Counted from the first letter of the stretch, positions 28,289 through 40,161 are shown. The stretch: 64,000 nucleotides of DNA from Lysobacter sp. K5869 (GCF_018847975.1 NZ_CP072597.1:2209001-2273000); one strand, 5' to 3'. Numbers and translations: made by a program. Notes: generated from the sequence alone by a model not told the origin.

Positions 28289-29265
28289 GTGTCGTGAAGT
28301 TCGCCCCGCTGCGCGTCACCGATCCGGCCGTGTTCGGCCGCGTGGCCGTGCTCATGGGCGGCACCAGCGCCGAGCGCGAGGTGTCGCTGGATTCCGGCCG
28401 CGGCGTGCTCGACGCGCTGCGCTCGCGCGGCGTGGACGCGTTCGGCGTCGACGGCATTCCGGCGTTGATCGAACACATCCGCGTCGGCGGCGTCGACCGC
28501 GTGTTCAACATCCTGCACGGCAACAAGGGCGGCGGCGAAGACGGCGTGCTGCAGGGCGTGCTCGAAGCGCTCGGCGTTCCCTACACCGGCTCGGACGTGC
28601 TCGGTTCGGCGCTGGCGATGGACAAGATCCGCACCAAGCAGGTGTGGATCGGCTCCGGCCTGCCGACCCCGCGCTTCAAGCGCATCGCCAAGGGCGACGA
28701 CGTGCACGCCGCGGCGCAGGAAATCGGCTTGCCGGTCATCATCAAGCCCTCGTGCGAAGGCTCCAGCGTCGGCGTGTCGCGGGTGCTGAAGGACGCCGAC
28801 ATCGACGAAGCCGTGGATCTGGCCGCGCGCTATCCCGGCGAGATGCTGATGGAGCAGATGATCGTCGGCGACGAACTCACCGTCGCGGTGCTGATCGACG
28901 GCGAGGGCTACACCGCGCTGCCGTCGATCCGGATCGTGCCCAAGGGCGAGTGGTACGACTATCATGCCAAGTACATCGCCGAGGACACGCAGTACCTGTG
29001 TCCGGGCCTGGACGGCGCCGCCGAAGACGAAATCCGCCGCCTGGCGATGCAGGCCTTCGTCGCCGCCGGCTGCAAGGGCTGGGGCCGCGTCGATTTCATG
29101 CGCGACCGCAGCGGTAAGTTCTATCTGATCGAAGTGAACACCGCGCCGGGCATGACCAGCCACTCGCTGGTGCCCAAGGCCGCGCGCCAGATCGGCATCG
29201 AGTACGACGAGCTGTGCTGGCGCGTGCTGGAAGCCACCGTGATCGCGGGAGGTGGCGCGGCGTGA
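28285..29265 (+). CDS. ddl: D-alanine--D-alanine ligase
   Basis: Ddl makes the D-Ala-D-Ala dipeptide used by MurF. The 326-residue ATP-grasp protein shows [17 protein letters not shown] (about residues 22-38), [14 protein letters not shown] (about 79-92), [15 protein letters not shown] (about 100-114), [16 protein letters not shown] (about 151-166) and the metal-binding end [10 protein letters not shown]...[14 protein letters not shown] (about 265-295). The start is a GTG overlapping the murC stop, with AAGGAGAG 8 nt upstream. It corresponds to the ddlB position of E. coli. The tail is followed by ftsQ with a GTGA overlap. Confidence 0.96.
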   Translation: MSVVKFAPLRVTDPAVFGRVAVLMGGTSAEREVSLDSGRGVLDALRSRGVDAFGVDGIPALIEHIRVGGVDRVFNILHGNKGGGEDGVLQGVLEALGVPYTGSDVLGSALAMDKIRTKQVWIGSGLPTPRFKRIAKGDDVHAAAQEIGLPVIIKPSCEGSSVGVSRVLKDADIDEAVDLAARYPGEMLMEQMIVGDELTVAVLIDGEGYTALPSIRIVPKGEWYDYHAKYIAEDTQYLCPGLDGAAEDEIRRLAMQAFVAAGCKGWGRVDFMRDRSGKFYLIEVNTAPGMTSHSLVPKAARQIGIEYDELCWRVLEATVIAGGGAA

Positions 29266-30005
29266 ACGCTCTGCTGCGGCTGGTCGGGTGGGTGCTGGCG
29301 CTGGCTCTGGTGGCGCTGCCGGTCGTGGCCGTGTTGAACGGCTGGATCGGCGCGAACCAGTGGCCGCTCAAGCGCCTGCGCGTGACCGGCGAGTTCGAGC
29401 GGGTGGACGCGACGGCGCTGCGCAAGACCTTGCTGCCGTTCGCCCAGCGCGGCTTCTTCGCGGTCGACCTGCCCAAGGCGCAGGACGCGGTGTCGAAGCT
29501 GCCGTGGGTCGAGCGCGCCGAGGTGCGCAAGCGCTGGCCGGACGTGCTGGAAGTGACGGTGATCGAGCACAAGCCGTTCGCGCGCTGGGGCCAGGACCGC
29601 TTGCTGTCGGAACAGGGCCGCCTGTTCCCGATCGGCCAGCACTTGCAGGTGCCCGACAAGCTGCCGCAGTTCGGCGGACCCGACGCCCGGGTCGCCGACG
29701 TGGTGGCGCTGTACAACGAATCGCGCGAACTGTTCGCCCCGGTCGGGCTGGAAGTGCGCGATCTGGAAGTCGATCAGCGCGGCAGTTGGACGATGGGCCT
29801 GAGCAACGGCGCGCGCATCGTCATCGGCCGCACCGAGCAGCGTTCGCGCCTGAGCCGCTTCGTGCACATGCTGCCGCAGCTCACCGCGCAGAAGGCGCAG
29901 GTGCTCGAACGCGCCGATCTTCGCTACACCAATGGTTTTTCGCTGACGTGGGCGCCGGCGCAACAGGCGCCGGCGGCCGCACCGAAGCAGCAAGGACAGT
30001 CATGA
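29262..30005 (+). CDS. ftsQ: Cell division protein FtsQ
   Basis: FtsQ is the bitopic scaffold of the FtsQLB complex. The 247-residue protein has a short cytoplasmic N-terminus, a transmembrane helix at about residues 8-27 ([18 protein letters not shown]), a POTRA domain beginning [18 protein letters not shown] (about 37-54) and the beta domain with [19 protein letters not shown] (about 85-103). Starting at the GTG that overlaps the ddl stop gives this standard topology, and GGGAGGTGG lies upstream as ribosome site. An Ala/Pro/Gln-rich tail ends the protein. It overlaps ftsA by 4 bp. Confidence 0.94.
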   Translation: MNALLRLVGWVLALALVALPVVAVLNGWIGANQWPLKRLRVTGEFERVDATALRKTLLPFAQRGFFAVDLPKAQDAVSKLPWVERAEVRKRWPDVLEVTVIEHKPFARWGQDRLLSEQGRLFPIGQHLQVPDKLPQFGGPDARVADVVALYNESRELFAPVGLEVRDLEVDQRGSWTMGLSNGARIVIGRTEQRSRLSRFVHMLPQLTAQKAQVLERADLRYTNGFSLTWAPAQQAPAAAPKQQGQS

Positions 30006-31237
30006 ACCGCAAAGGCGACAAGTCGCTCATCGTTGGCCTCGACATCGGCACCTCCAAGGTGGTGGCGCTGGTGGGCGAGTATTCGCCTGGAAATCCGATC
30101 GAGGTGATCGGCATCGGTTCGCACGAATCGCGCGGGCTTAAGCGCGGCGTGGTCGTGGACATCGAATCCACCGTGCAGTCGATCCAGCGCGCGATCGAGG
30201 AAGCCGAGCTGATGGCCGGCTGCGAGATCCGCTCGGTCTACGCCTCGATCTCCGGCAACCACATCCAGTGCCGCAACTCACAGGGCATCGCCCCGATCCG
30301 CGACGGCGAGGTCACCTACGGCGATCTCGACCGAGTGCTGGAAGCGGCCAAGGCGGTGGCGATCCCGGCCGACCAGAAGATCCTGCACGCGATCCCGCGC
30401 GACTACGTGCTCGACGATTCGCAAGAAGGCATCCGCAACCCGGTCGGCATGACCGGCGTGCGCCTGGAGGTGCACGCGCACCTGGTGGTGTGCGCGCAAT
30501 CGGCCGCGGCCAACATCAGCAAGTGCGTGCAGCGCTGCGGTTTGCAGGTGGACGACCTGATCCTGGGCGTGCTGGCTTCCAGCAACGCGGTGCTGACCAA
30601 CGACGAGCGCGAGCTCGGCGTGATCCTGGTCGACATCGGCGCCGGCACCACCGACATCTCGGTGTTCGTGCAGGGCGCGATCGCCCACAGCGCGAGCCTG
30701 CCGATCGCCGGCGACAAGGTCACCGAAGACATCGCCCACATGCTGCGCACGCCGACTCCGGAGGCCGAGCAGATCAAGGTCCGCTACGCCTGCGCCTTGG
30801 CGCAGATGGCGACCGCCGAGGAATCGATCCAGGTGCCCAGCGTCGGCGACCGTCCGCCGCGGCGCATGCCGCGCCACTCGCTGGCGCAGGCGGTGCAGGC
30901 GCGCTACGAGGAAATCTTCGAAATGATCCAGGCCGAACTGCGCCGCTCGGGTTTCGAGCACCACGTGCGTGCCGGCATGGTCCTGACCGGCGGCGCCGCG
31001 AAGATGGAAGGCGTGGTCGAGCTGGCCGAGGAAATGCTGCAGATGCCGGTGCGCGTGGGCATTCCCCAGCACGTCACCGGCTTGGGCGAAGTGGTCGGCA
31101 ATCCGGTCCACGCCACCGGCGTGGGCCTGCTGCTGATGGGCAGCCAGATCGAGAACCCGCGCCGCCCGGTGATTTCGACCGGGCGCGCCGGGAGTTTCCT
31201 GAGCAAGTTGAAGAATTGGTATCGCGGGGAGTTTTGA
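30002..31237 (+). CDS. ftsA: Cell division protein FtsA
   Basis: FtsA is the actin-like protein that tethers FtsZ to the membrane and recruits the divisome. The 411-residue protein carries the phosphate-1 loop IVGLDIGTSKVVALVGE (about residues 10-26), the 1C subdomain specific to FtsA (about 84-160), the phosphate-2 segment VILVDIGAGTTDISVF (about 207-222) and the adenosine loop GMVLTGGAAKMEGV (about 326-339). The C-terminus SFLSKLKNWYRGEF is the amphipathic membrane-targeting helix. It overlaps ftsQ by 4 bp; a hairpin-bearing gap of 248 bp separates it from ftsZ. Confidence 0.97.
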   Translation: MNRKGDKSLIVGLDIGTSKVVALVGEYSPGNPIEVIGIGSHESRGLKRGVVVDIESTVQSIQRAIEEAELMAGCEIRSVYASISGNHIQCRNSQGIAPIRDGEVTYGDLDRVLEAAKAVAIPADQKILHAIPRDYVLDDSQEGIRNPVGMTGVRLEVHAHLVVCAQSAAANISKCVQRCGLQVDDLILGVLASSNAVLTNDERELGVILVDIGAGTTDISVFVQGAIAHSASLPIAGDKVTEDIAHMLRTPTPEAEQIKVRYACALAQMATAEESIQVPSVGDRPPRRMPRHSLAQAVQARYEEIFEMIQAELRRSGFEHHVRAGMVLTGGAAKMEGVVELAEEMLQMPVRVGIPQHVTGLGEVVGNPVHATGVGLLLMGSQIENPRRPVISTGRAGSFLSKLKNWYRGEF

Positions 31238-31240
31238 TGG

Positions 31241-31401
31241 AGCAGGGAATGAAAAACGGGAATCAAGGGAACAGGGAATGGCGGGGTGCGCCGCGGTCGG
31301 GCGCCATCGCTCCCCCTCTCTTCTCCCGCCGGCTCGATGCCCCGGGCCGCGAGGCGACTCGCCATTCCCTGTTCCCCTGATTCCCGCTTTTTGTTCCCGC
31401 T
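31241..31401. repeat. Heptad-repeat intergenic hairpin 4 (ftsA-ftsZ)
   Basis: The left arm (about 31241-31283) and right arm (about 31360-31401) are complementary over about 42 nt with only a few mismatches, including the block GGGAACAGGGAATGGCG. Both arms are built of GGGAAYA/GGGAATG-like 7-mers. It lies about 85 bp before the ftsZ start and is by far the strongest RNA hairpin in the dcw cluster. Confidence 0.85.
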
Positions 31402-31485
31402 CCACCAAGCCGCACAGACGGCGCACCACCGCAGCAAGGTTCCCCCAACCATAACTAGCTGTACATAAAACACGAGGACGAGGAC

Positions 31486-32715
31486 ATGGCACATTTCGAA
31501 TTGGTTGAAAAAATGGCCCCGAACGCGGTCATCAAGGTCGTCGGCGTGGGCGGCGGCGGCGGCAACGCCGTGGCGCACATGGTCAGCGGCAACGTCGACG
31601 GCGTGGAATTCATCACCGCCAACACCGACGCGCAGGCGATCAAGAACTGCGGCGCCAAACTGCAGCTGCAGCTCGGCAGCAACGTCACCAAGGGCCTGGG
31701 CGCGGGCGCGAATCCGGAGGTCGGCCGTCAGGCCGCGCTGGAAGACCGCGAGCGCATCATGGACGCGCTGACCGGCGCGGACATGGTGTTCATCACCGCC
31801 GGCATGGGCGGCGGCACCGGCACCGGCGCCGCGCCGGTGGTGGCGCAGCTGGCCAAGGAGATGGGCATCCTGACCGTCGCCGTGGTCACCAAGCCGTTCC
31901 CGTTCGAGGGCCGCCGCCGCATGCAGGTGGCGCTCAAGGGCATCGAGGAACTGAGCCACCACTGCGATTCGTTGATCACCATCCCCAACGAGAAGCTGAT
32001 CACCGTGCTCGGCCGCAACGCGACCATGATCCAGGCGTTCCGCGCCGCCAACGACGTGCTGCTCGGCGCCGTGCAGGGCATCGCCGATCTGATCGTGCGT
32101 CCGGGCCTGATCAACGTCGACTTCGCCGACGTGCGCACGGTGATGAGCGAGATGGGTCTGGCGATGATGGGCACCGGCGCCGCGCGCGGCGACGACCGCG
32201 CTCAGGCCGCGGCCGAATCGGCGATCCAGAACCCGCTGCTCGACGACGTCAATCTGGCCGGCGCCAACGGCATCCTGGTCAACATCACCGCCGGCCCGGA
32301 CTTCACCATGGCCGAGTTCGACGAGGTCGGCCGCACCATCGAGAACTTCGCTTCCGAAGACGCGACCGTGGTCATCGGCACCGTGCTCGACCCGGACATG
32401 CAGGACGAGGTCAAGGTCACCGTGGTCGCCACCGGCCTCAACCGCGTCGTCGCCAAGCAGTCGGTGCGCGGCCAGGGCCACGGCTTCGAGCGCGAAGCGC
32501 AGCGCGCGCCGATCCAGTTGGTGCGCAACGCCACCACCGGTCAGCCCGAGTTCTCGGCGATGGACGACGTCGGCCACGCGCCGATGCCGAGCTTCGGCGG
32601 CAACCTGCGCGGCAGCAGCGCCCGCCAGGAGCCGACCGGCCCGGCGGTGGCGGATTTCGGCAGCGACAACAGCTACCTGGACATCCCGGCGTTCCTGCGC
32701 CGCCAGGCGGACTGA
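31486..32715 (+). CDS. ftsZ: Cell division protein FtsZ
   Basis: FtsZ is the tubulin-like GTPase that forms the division ring. The 409-residue protein has VIKVVGVGGGGGNAVAHM (about residues 15-32), NTDAQAI (about 46-52), the GTP-binding tubulin signature GGGTGTG (108-114), the synergy loop NVDFADVRTVM (about 206-216) and the linker from about 320 on. The C-terminal peptide YLDIPAFLRRQAD contains the conserved DIPAFLRR core that binds FtsA, ZipA and others. The ATG is preceded by GAGGACGAGGAC. A strong hairpin lies upstream, so ftsZ may have its own transcript or processed 5' end. Confidence 0.97.
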   Translation: MAHFELVEKMAPNAVIKVVGVGGGGGNAVAHMVSGNVDGVEFITANTDAQAIKNCGAKLQLQLGSNVTKGLGAGANPEVGRQAALEDRERIMDALTGADMVFITAGMGGGTGTGAAPVVAQLAKEMGILTVAVVTKPFPFEGRRRMQVALKGIEELSHHCDSLITIPNEKLITVLGRNATMIQAFRAANDVLLGAVQGIADLIVRPGLINVDFADVRTVMSEMGLAMMGTGAARGDDRAQAAAESAIQNPLLDDVNLAGANGILVNITAGPDFTMAEFDEVGRTIENFASEDATVVIGTVLDPDMQDEVKVTVVATGLNRVVAKQSVRGQGHGFEREAQRAPIQLVRNATTGQPEFSAMDDVGHAPMPSFGGNLRGSSARQEPTGPAVADFGSDNSYLDIPAFLRRQAD

Positions 32716-32752
32716 CGGCCGCGTGGGCAGGGCGCGCGGCGCGAACCCGGAA

Positions 32753-32920
32753 CGGACGGCTGTAAACCGTCCGCGCCGCGGATCGTTGCCGGTGTTCGTC
32801 GCCCGCGTCGGCTAGCGGTATCCCCAGGGCCGGACTCGTCCCCGGCCCCCAGGGCATCTTGCCCCGGCGCTCAAGCGTCGGGGCCTTTGGGCCGGTCGGC
32901 CCGGAACGCGGGCCGACCGG
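32753..32920 (+). terminator. Two hairpins likely ending the dcw transcript
   Basis: CGGACGG-ctgtaaa... pairing with CCGTCCG (32753-32773) and a perfect 11-bp stem CCGGTCGGCCC/GGGCCGACCGG (32892-32920) followed by TCAGTTTGAAG lie between ftsZ and the lpxC promoter. Neither has a long T-run, so termination is likely but not certain. Confidence 0.5.
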
Positions 32921-32969
32921 TCAGTTTGAAGCGCGCTGTTGACAACGGCGGGACAGTGTGTCCTTTTCG

Positions 32970-32998
32970 TTCAGGTTCAGGCATCCGCGTGCTAACCT
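32970..32998 (+). promoter_or_regulatory. Candidate lpxC promoter
   Basis: TTCAGG and TAACCT are spaced 17 bp, with TGC directly before the -10 (extended -10). A consensus TTGACA at 32939-32944 lacks a matching -10. The 389-bp gap between ftsZ and lpxC contains no gene that I can see. Confidence 0.55.
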
Positions 32999-33104
32999 TG
33001 CGCGGTTTGGTAATGGCCCCACCTAGCTGTTTCGCCCTCGCGCGCCCCGGCGGCCGCGGGCCGGCCACAAGAATTCCAACGTTTCGCGGATAGTCCCCAC
33101 GCCC

Positions 33105-34016
33105 ATGTCGCGCCAGCGCACCCTCAAGACCGTCATCCGCGCCACCGGCGTGGGTCTGCACAGCGGCGAAAAGGTCTTCCTGACCTTGCGCCCGGCGCCG
33201 GTCGATACCGGCATCGTGTTCCGCCGCACCGATCTGGATCCGGTGGTGGAGATGCCCGCGCGCGCCGATCTGGTCACCGAAACCACCCTGTGCACCGGCC
33301 TGACCTACGGCGTCGGCAAGGTCATGACGGTCGAGCATCTGCTTTCGGCGATGGCCGGGCTGGGCATCGACAATTGCTATGTCGAGCTGTCCGCGCCGGA
33401 AGTGCCGATCATGGACGGCTCGGCCGGTCCGTTCGTGTTCCTGCTGCAGTCCGCCGGCATCGCCGAGCAGGACGCGCCCAAGCGCTTCATCCGCATCAAG
33501 CACCCGGTGGAAGTGCGCGACGGCGACAAGGTCGCGCGGTTCGAGCCGTTCGACGGCTTCCGCCTGGGCTTCACCGTGGTGTTCGACCATCCGGCGATCC
33601 CGGCCTCGCAGTCGCGCGCGCAGGTCGAGTTCTCGACCGAGAACTACATCCGCGAAGTCAGCCGCGCCCGCACCTTCGGCTTCATGCGCGACCTGGAGTA
33701 CATGCGCGAACGCAACCTCGGCCTGGGCGGCTCGATGGACAACGCGATCGTGCTCGACGAATTCCGCGTGCTCAACGACGACGGCCTGCGCTACGCCGAC
33801 GAGTTCGTGCGCCACAAGATCCTCGACGCGGTCGGCGATCTCTACCTCGCCGGCCACGCCATCATCGGCGCTTACGAGGGCTACAAGTCCGGCCACGCGC
33901 TCAACAACAAGCTGGTGCGCGCCCTGCTGGCCGAGCGCTCGTCCTGGGAGCTGGTCAGCTTCGACGAGACCGACGCCGGCCCGGTCGCCTACAGCAGCGA
34001 AACCGCGCTGGCCTGA
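33105..34016 (+). CDS. lpxC: UDP-3-O-acyl-N-acetylglucosamine deacetylase
   Basis: LpxC is the zinc enzyme that commits UDP-acyl-GlcNAc to lipid A synthesis. The 303-residue protein has [24 protein letters not shown] N-terminal residues ([20 protein letters not shown], about 3-22), the zinc site [16 protein letters not shown] (about 75-90), [12 protein letters not shown] (about 103-114), [12 protein letters not shown] (about 208-219) and [15 protein letters not shown] (about 236-250) with the zinc histidine and aspartate. It follows the dcw cluster as in E. coli, behind its own promoter and a 389-bp gap. Confidence 0.97.
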   Translation: MSRQRTLKTVIRATGVGLHSGEKVFLTLRPAPVDTGIVFRRTDLDPVVEMPARADLVTETTLCTGLTYGVGKVMTVEHLLSAMAGLGIDNCYVELSAPEVPIMDGSAGPFVFLLQSAGIAEQDAPKRFIRIKHPVEVRDGDKVARFEPFDGFRLGFTVVFDHPAIPASQSRAQVEFSTENYIREVSRARTFGFMRDLEYMRERNLGLGGSMDNAIVLDEFRVLNDDGLRYADEFVRHKILDAVGDLYLAGHAIIGAYEGYKSGHALNNKLVRALLAERSSWELVSFDETDAGPVAYSSETALA

Positions 34017-34144
34017 GCCGGCGCCGCCGCGGCAGCGCCTTGCTGCATTGCGGGACTTCGCGCCCGCCGCGCGCTTTCTTGCCGCGTTCCAAGCTGAACG
34101 CGCGTCTCTGCCGGCCCGTGATGCCGGCCCAGAAAAGTCAGGAA

Positions 34145-34188
34145 CGTTAACCAGGTCACACTCGTGAATGCCACGTGACGGGTTAACG
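34145..34188. repeat. GTTAACC-centred inverted repeat
   Basis: CGTTAACC(A)GGTCAC and GTGACGGGTTAACG face each other around a loop of about 15 nt in an AT-rich patch between the convergent lpxC and dciA-like genes. The tract GATTTTCTAAC follows. It may be a bidirectional terminator or a protein-binding palindrome. The rest of the 299-bp gap shows nothing else. Confidence 0.6.
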
Positions 34189-34315
34189 ATTTTCTAACGG
34201 AACTTTTCCGGAATGCTTCCGTTCGTTTAACAAACCCCCGGGGTTGGGCCAGTAGGATGCCCCGACCCGGCTCTCGGCCCCTTCCGGTACGCCCCCCGCG
34301 CGAACCGTCCGAGCG

Positions 34316-34777
34316 TCAGCTGGCGTCGCCGCGATCCTTGGACTCATCGGGATCGCGCAGCGAGTCCAGCGCGGCCTGCAACGCTTTCTGCGTCGCGGCC
34401 GACAAGGGTTTGGCCTGTCGCACCGGTGCTGCCGCCGGCTGCGGAATCGTCGTCTTGACGACGAGTTCGGCCGCTTTCAGTCCGACGGACCGGGCTGCGT
34501 CGAGCATTTCAGGAGCGGCGAGCCGTAATTTGGCGCGCCACACCGGAGCATCGACGACGTATACGAGCCTGCCGCGTTCGAAGTTGGCCAGCCGCGCGTG
34601 CGCGGCGAGCGAAGGCGGCAGGCAGGGGCGTAACCGACGGTCCAGATCTTCGAGCCACAACGCTCGCTTGATCGGGTTGCCAGCGGTGTCCTCCATCAAC
34701 GCGTCCAGAGCGATGCGTGGAGTGGAAGGGCGGCGCGAGGGCGGCCTTTTGGGCTTGGAATCAGACATCGGACTCAT
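34316..34777 (-). CDS. DciA-like (DUF721) protein, putative DnaB helicase loader
   Basis: A 153-residue protein with the DUF721/DciA core. There is an N-terminal basic region, a helical part (about residues 33-60) and the KH-like domain LARLANFERGRLVYVVDAPVWRAKLRLAAPEML (given as about 61-93), where the buried W and the RLxVxVDxPxW pattern are typical. The C-terminal third is Ala/Pro/Lys-rich and probably disordered. In bacteria without DnaC, DciA helps load the replicative helicase; that role is transferred by family. The first ATG overlaps the start codon of the divergent M23 gene; a second Met three codons later would avoid this. Confidence 0.8.
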   Translation of the reverse strand: MSPMSDSKPKRPPSRRPSTPRIALDALMEDTAGNPIKRALWLEDLDRRLRPCLPPSLAAHARLANFERGRLVYVVDAPVWRAKLRLAAPEMLDAARSVGLKAAELVVKTTIPQPAAAPVRQAKPLSAATQKALQAALDSLRDPDESKDRGDAS

Positions 34778-35687
34778 GACCTATCAATCCATCGTAGAGC
34801 ACACGCGCGAACGGCTGGGGCATTTCTTCCAGCAGTGCGGCCACCTCGGCGCCCGCCGACCCGCGCTGGCGATCGCGCTGCTGCTGGGCACCGGCGTTTG
34901 CGTCGGCGCCGGCGCCGGCATCGCCGACAACCGCATGCTACGCGCCGAACTGTCGCAACAGCACCAACAGATCGCCGCCACCCGCCGCGACGCGCAGCGC
35001 GAGATCAACGCCCTGGCCGCGCGCATGGGCGAGCTGCAGGCCGAGGCCAACCGCCTCAACGCCCTGGGCGAGCGCCTGACCCGCATCGGCCAGCTCCAGG
35101 ACGGCGAATTCGACTTCAACAAGCCGGTCGGCGTCGGCGGCGCCGGTCCGGTGCGCGATATGTCCAAGCCCGAGCTCGACAGCGGCATGGACCAGCTCAA
35201 GCAGCAGTTCAAGGCCTCCGGCGAGCAGCTGACGGTGCTGGAATCGCTGCTGTTCAACCGCCAGATCGACATGAACGCGGTGCCCTCGCGCGCCCCGATC
35301 GCCAACAGCTACATCACCTCCGGCTTCGGCGGCCGCGCCGACCCGTTCAACGGCGGCGCCGCGTTCCACAAGGGCATCGACTTCGAAGCCGACGTCGGCG
35401 ACCCGGTGCTGGCCGTGGCCGACGGCGTGGTCAGCTATTCGGGCGTGCGCTCGGGCTACGGCAACGTCGTCGAGATCGACCACGGCAACGGCTACGTGAC
35501 CCGCTACGCGCACAACTCGCGCCTGCTGATGAAGGTCGGCGAGCTGGTCCGCGCCGGCCAGGAAGTGGCCAAGGCCGGTTCCAGCGGCCGCTCCACCGGC
35601 GCCCACGTGCACTTCGAGGTGTGGGAGAACGGCCGGGTGGTCAATCCGGTGAAGTTCCTCAATCAGCAGTCGCCTTTGCGCGGCTGA
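34776..35687 (+). CDS. M23 family metallopeptidase (membrane-anchored LytM-type)
   Basis: A 303-residue protein with a cytoplasmic N-terminus of about 28 residues, one transmembrane segment (about 29-49, LAIALLLGTGVCVGAGAGI), a periplasmic coiled coil rich in Gln/Glu/Arg (about 55-105) and a C-terminal LytM/M23 domain. Its zinc-site residues are present: HKGIDFEADVGDPV (His and Asp, about 203-216), and HVHFEVW (about 278-284). The enzyme should cleave peptidoglycan cross-links or stems. The ATG was chosen because it gives the signal-anchor; a longer open frame crosses the dciA gene antisense. It lies 282 bp before secA, a neighbourhood seen in related bacteria. Confidence 0.9.
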   Translation: MTYQSIVEHTRERLGHFFQQCGHLGARRPALAIALLLGTGVCVGAGAGIADNRMLRAELSQQHQQIAATRRDAQREINALAARMGELQAEANRLNALGERLTRIGQLQDGEFDFNKPVGVGGAGPVRDMSKPELDSGMDQLKQQFKASGEQLTVLESLLFNRQIDMNAVPSRAPIANSYITSGFGGRADPFNGGAAFHKGIDFEADVGDPVLAVADGVVSYSGVRSGYGNVVEIDHGNGYVTRYAHNSRLLMKVGELVRAGQEVAKAGSSGRSTGAHVHFEVWENGRVVNPVKFLNQQSPLRG

Positions 35688-35773
35688 CCGGGGCGCGAAC
35701 TGTGGAATTGGGCAAAGTCCCACATTCCCCCGTCGCATTTCCCCCTTGATACCGTTCAGGTCGCCCCCCACGC

Positions 35774-35779
35774 TAGAAT
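35774..35779 (+). promoter_or_regulatory. Possible secA -10 box
   Basis: TAGAAT lies about 190 nt before secA. TTGATA occurs upstream but 22 bp away, too far for a normal -35, so the assignment is tentative. Confidence 0.35.
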
Positions 35780-35807
35780 GCGTGTGGCCAAAGACCAGGC
35801 TCGATCC

Positions 35808-35833
35808 GATCGGGGGCGCATGGCGCCCCCGAT
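35808..35833 (+). promoter_or_regulatory. Stem-loop in the secA leader
   Basis: ATCGGGGGCGC and GCGCCCCCGAT form an 11-bp perfect stem around ATG, 137 nt before secA. No T-run follows, so it is not a standard terminator. It could control secA mRNA or end the M23 transcript. Confidence 0.55.
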
Positions 35834-35969
35834 TGCGTTTCCGGACCCCGTAAAAGGGGACCGCGAGCGAGATCGGGCGGTCCTCTGGATTCCTGGGGAA
35901 CTTGCCGGCGGCAACGCGTTCTTAACACGTCCCGCCCGCGCAACCCCGTTCGCTTTACACGGACCCGTC

Positions 35970-38676
<2,707 letters not shown>

Positions 38677-38693
<17 letters not shown>

Positions 38694-39744
38694 GCAACCC
38701 GGCGGCCGCAGCGCGGGCGAGGGGCGTCGCGACGCCGCCGCGCCCGCCGCCGCGGCGGCCGAGGCGTCCGCCGACGCGGAGGTGCCGCGACCACGTTCGC
38801 GCGTGGTCGAGGTGGTCGCCGGCGTCATCCGCGACGCCCGCGGCCGGGTCCTGCTGACCCGCCGCACCGAGGGCCGCGATCTGGCCGGCCTCTGGGAATT
38901 CCCGGGCGGCAAGCGCGAGCCGGGCGAGACGCCCGAGGCGGCGTTGAGCCGCGAGCTGCACGAAGAGCTCGGCATCGACAGCGAGATCGGCGCCGAGCTG
39001 ATCCGGGTGCCGCAGATCTATCCCGATAAGCGTCTGGTGCTGGACGTGCGCGAGGTGCGCGCGTGGCGCGGCAGCGCGCGCGGGCGCGAGGGGCAGGCGC
39101 TGGTCTGGGTGCCGCCGCACAAGCTCGCCAGCTACGCGATGCCGCCGGCCGACCGGCCGGTGGTGGCGGCGCTGGAGCAGCCCGACCGCTATCTGGTGAC
39201 ACCGGAACCCGGCGACGACGACGAAATCTGGTTGGCGGGGCTCGCGGCCGCGTTGGCCGCGGGCATCAAGCGCGTGCAGCTGCGCGCGCCGGCCCTGAGC
39301 GCGGCCGATCCCGCGCGTTGGCAGCGTCTCGCCGCGGCGGCGGCCAAGCGCTGCCGCGCGGCCAAGGCCGAACTGCTGATCAATGCCGACCTCGCCCTGG
39401 CGCGCGAGCTGGGCGTGGGCGCGCACCTGCGCGCGGCGCAGCTGCGTGGGCTGAGCGAGCGCCCGCTGCCGGCGGAGCTGCCGCTGGCGGCATCCTGCCA
39501 CGACGCCAGCGAGCTGCAGGCGGCGCAGGCCGTCGGCTGCGACTTCGCCGTGGTTGGTTCGATCAAGCCGACCCCGAGCCACCCTAGCGCGCTGGGCATC
39601 GGCTGGGAGGCGTTCGCGGCGCTGCGCGAATCGGTGTCGCTGCCGATCTACGCCATCGGCGGGCTCGGCGCGGAAGATCTGGTCGATGCGCGCCGGCACG
39701 GGGCGCAGGGCGTGGCGGCGATCCGGAGTTTGTGGCCGGCGTGA
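38677..39744 (+). CDS. Nudix hydrolase fused to a ThiE-like domain (MutT-type)
   Basis: A 355-residue fusion. The N-terminal Nudix domain resembles Mut[21 protein letters not shown] and the Nudix box [24 protein letters not shown] (about residues 77-100), with all catalytic glutamates. It should sanitise 8-oxo-dGTP. The C-terminal half resembles thiamine-phosphate synthase ([12 protein letters not shown] and [19 protein letters not shown]), but the ThiE residues around NDxxxA and GQxD are altered, so synthase activity is doubtful. Such MutT-ThiE fusions beside secA are known in gammaproteobacteria. The ATG overlaps secA by 17 bp; a GTG about 30 codons later is an alternative that would remove a low-complexity Ala-rich start. 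Confidence 0.88.
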
Positions 39745-40161
39745 GGGGGTAGGGCGGCGGGGTTCGGGCCGCGAGGATTCGGAAGGCGTCGGGCCCGAGG
39801 GCTCTCCCGTGGCGGTTGGGGAGAGGTGTCGGGCCCGATGCTTTTGGGATGCGTGCCGCGGATCGCGAAGGTCGCTAAGGATTCCGAGTCTGCCGGTGTG
39901 CCCCTGTAGGAGCGGCGTGAGCCGCGACCGCGCCATCGCGACTGCCGCGAAAGTTGGAAATCGTAGTGAAGCCGCCGACGAAGCGACTTAAGCCGTTGCG
40001 CGTTGGATAGCGACGCGAGCCGAGGCGGGTTGCGTCGTGGTTGCGATGGCGCGGTCGCGGCTTGCGCCGCTCCTACAGTCGGAAACGAAACCGCGCGGCG
40101 GTGGCGTGCTTGGCGCTCGCGGACAGCGATGGAGCGATACGCGGGCCGAACCCGCGCGGCC
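39745..40161. other. Convergent gap between the Nudix fusion and coaE
   Basis: The gap of 417 bp holds the REP pair and otherwise Gly/Ala-coding-like GC-rich sequence with no credible ORF, promoter or T-run terminator. Confidence 0.6.
39904..40078. repeat. Inverted pair of REP-like elements
   Basis: CTGTAGGAGCGGCGTGAGCC...GCGAC (39904-39942) and its near-perfect complement (40040-40078) flank about 97 bp. The same unit recurs near 60781-61117. Facing REP pairs of this type form large hairpins in related genomes. Confidence 0.85.

Noticed and set aside
32939..32961. Consensus TTGACA as lpxC -35
   Set aside because: No -10-like hexamer at 16-18 bp; the downstream extended -10 promoter fits better.
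35778..35969. N-terminal extension of SecA by 64 residues
   Set aside because: Open in frame, but its ATG lies at the putative -10 and the peptide is not SecA-like; family N-terminus is at 35970.
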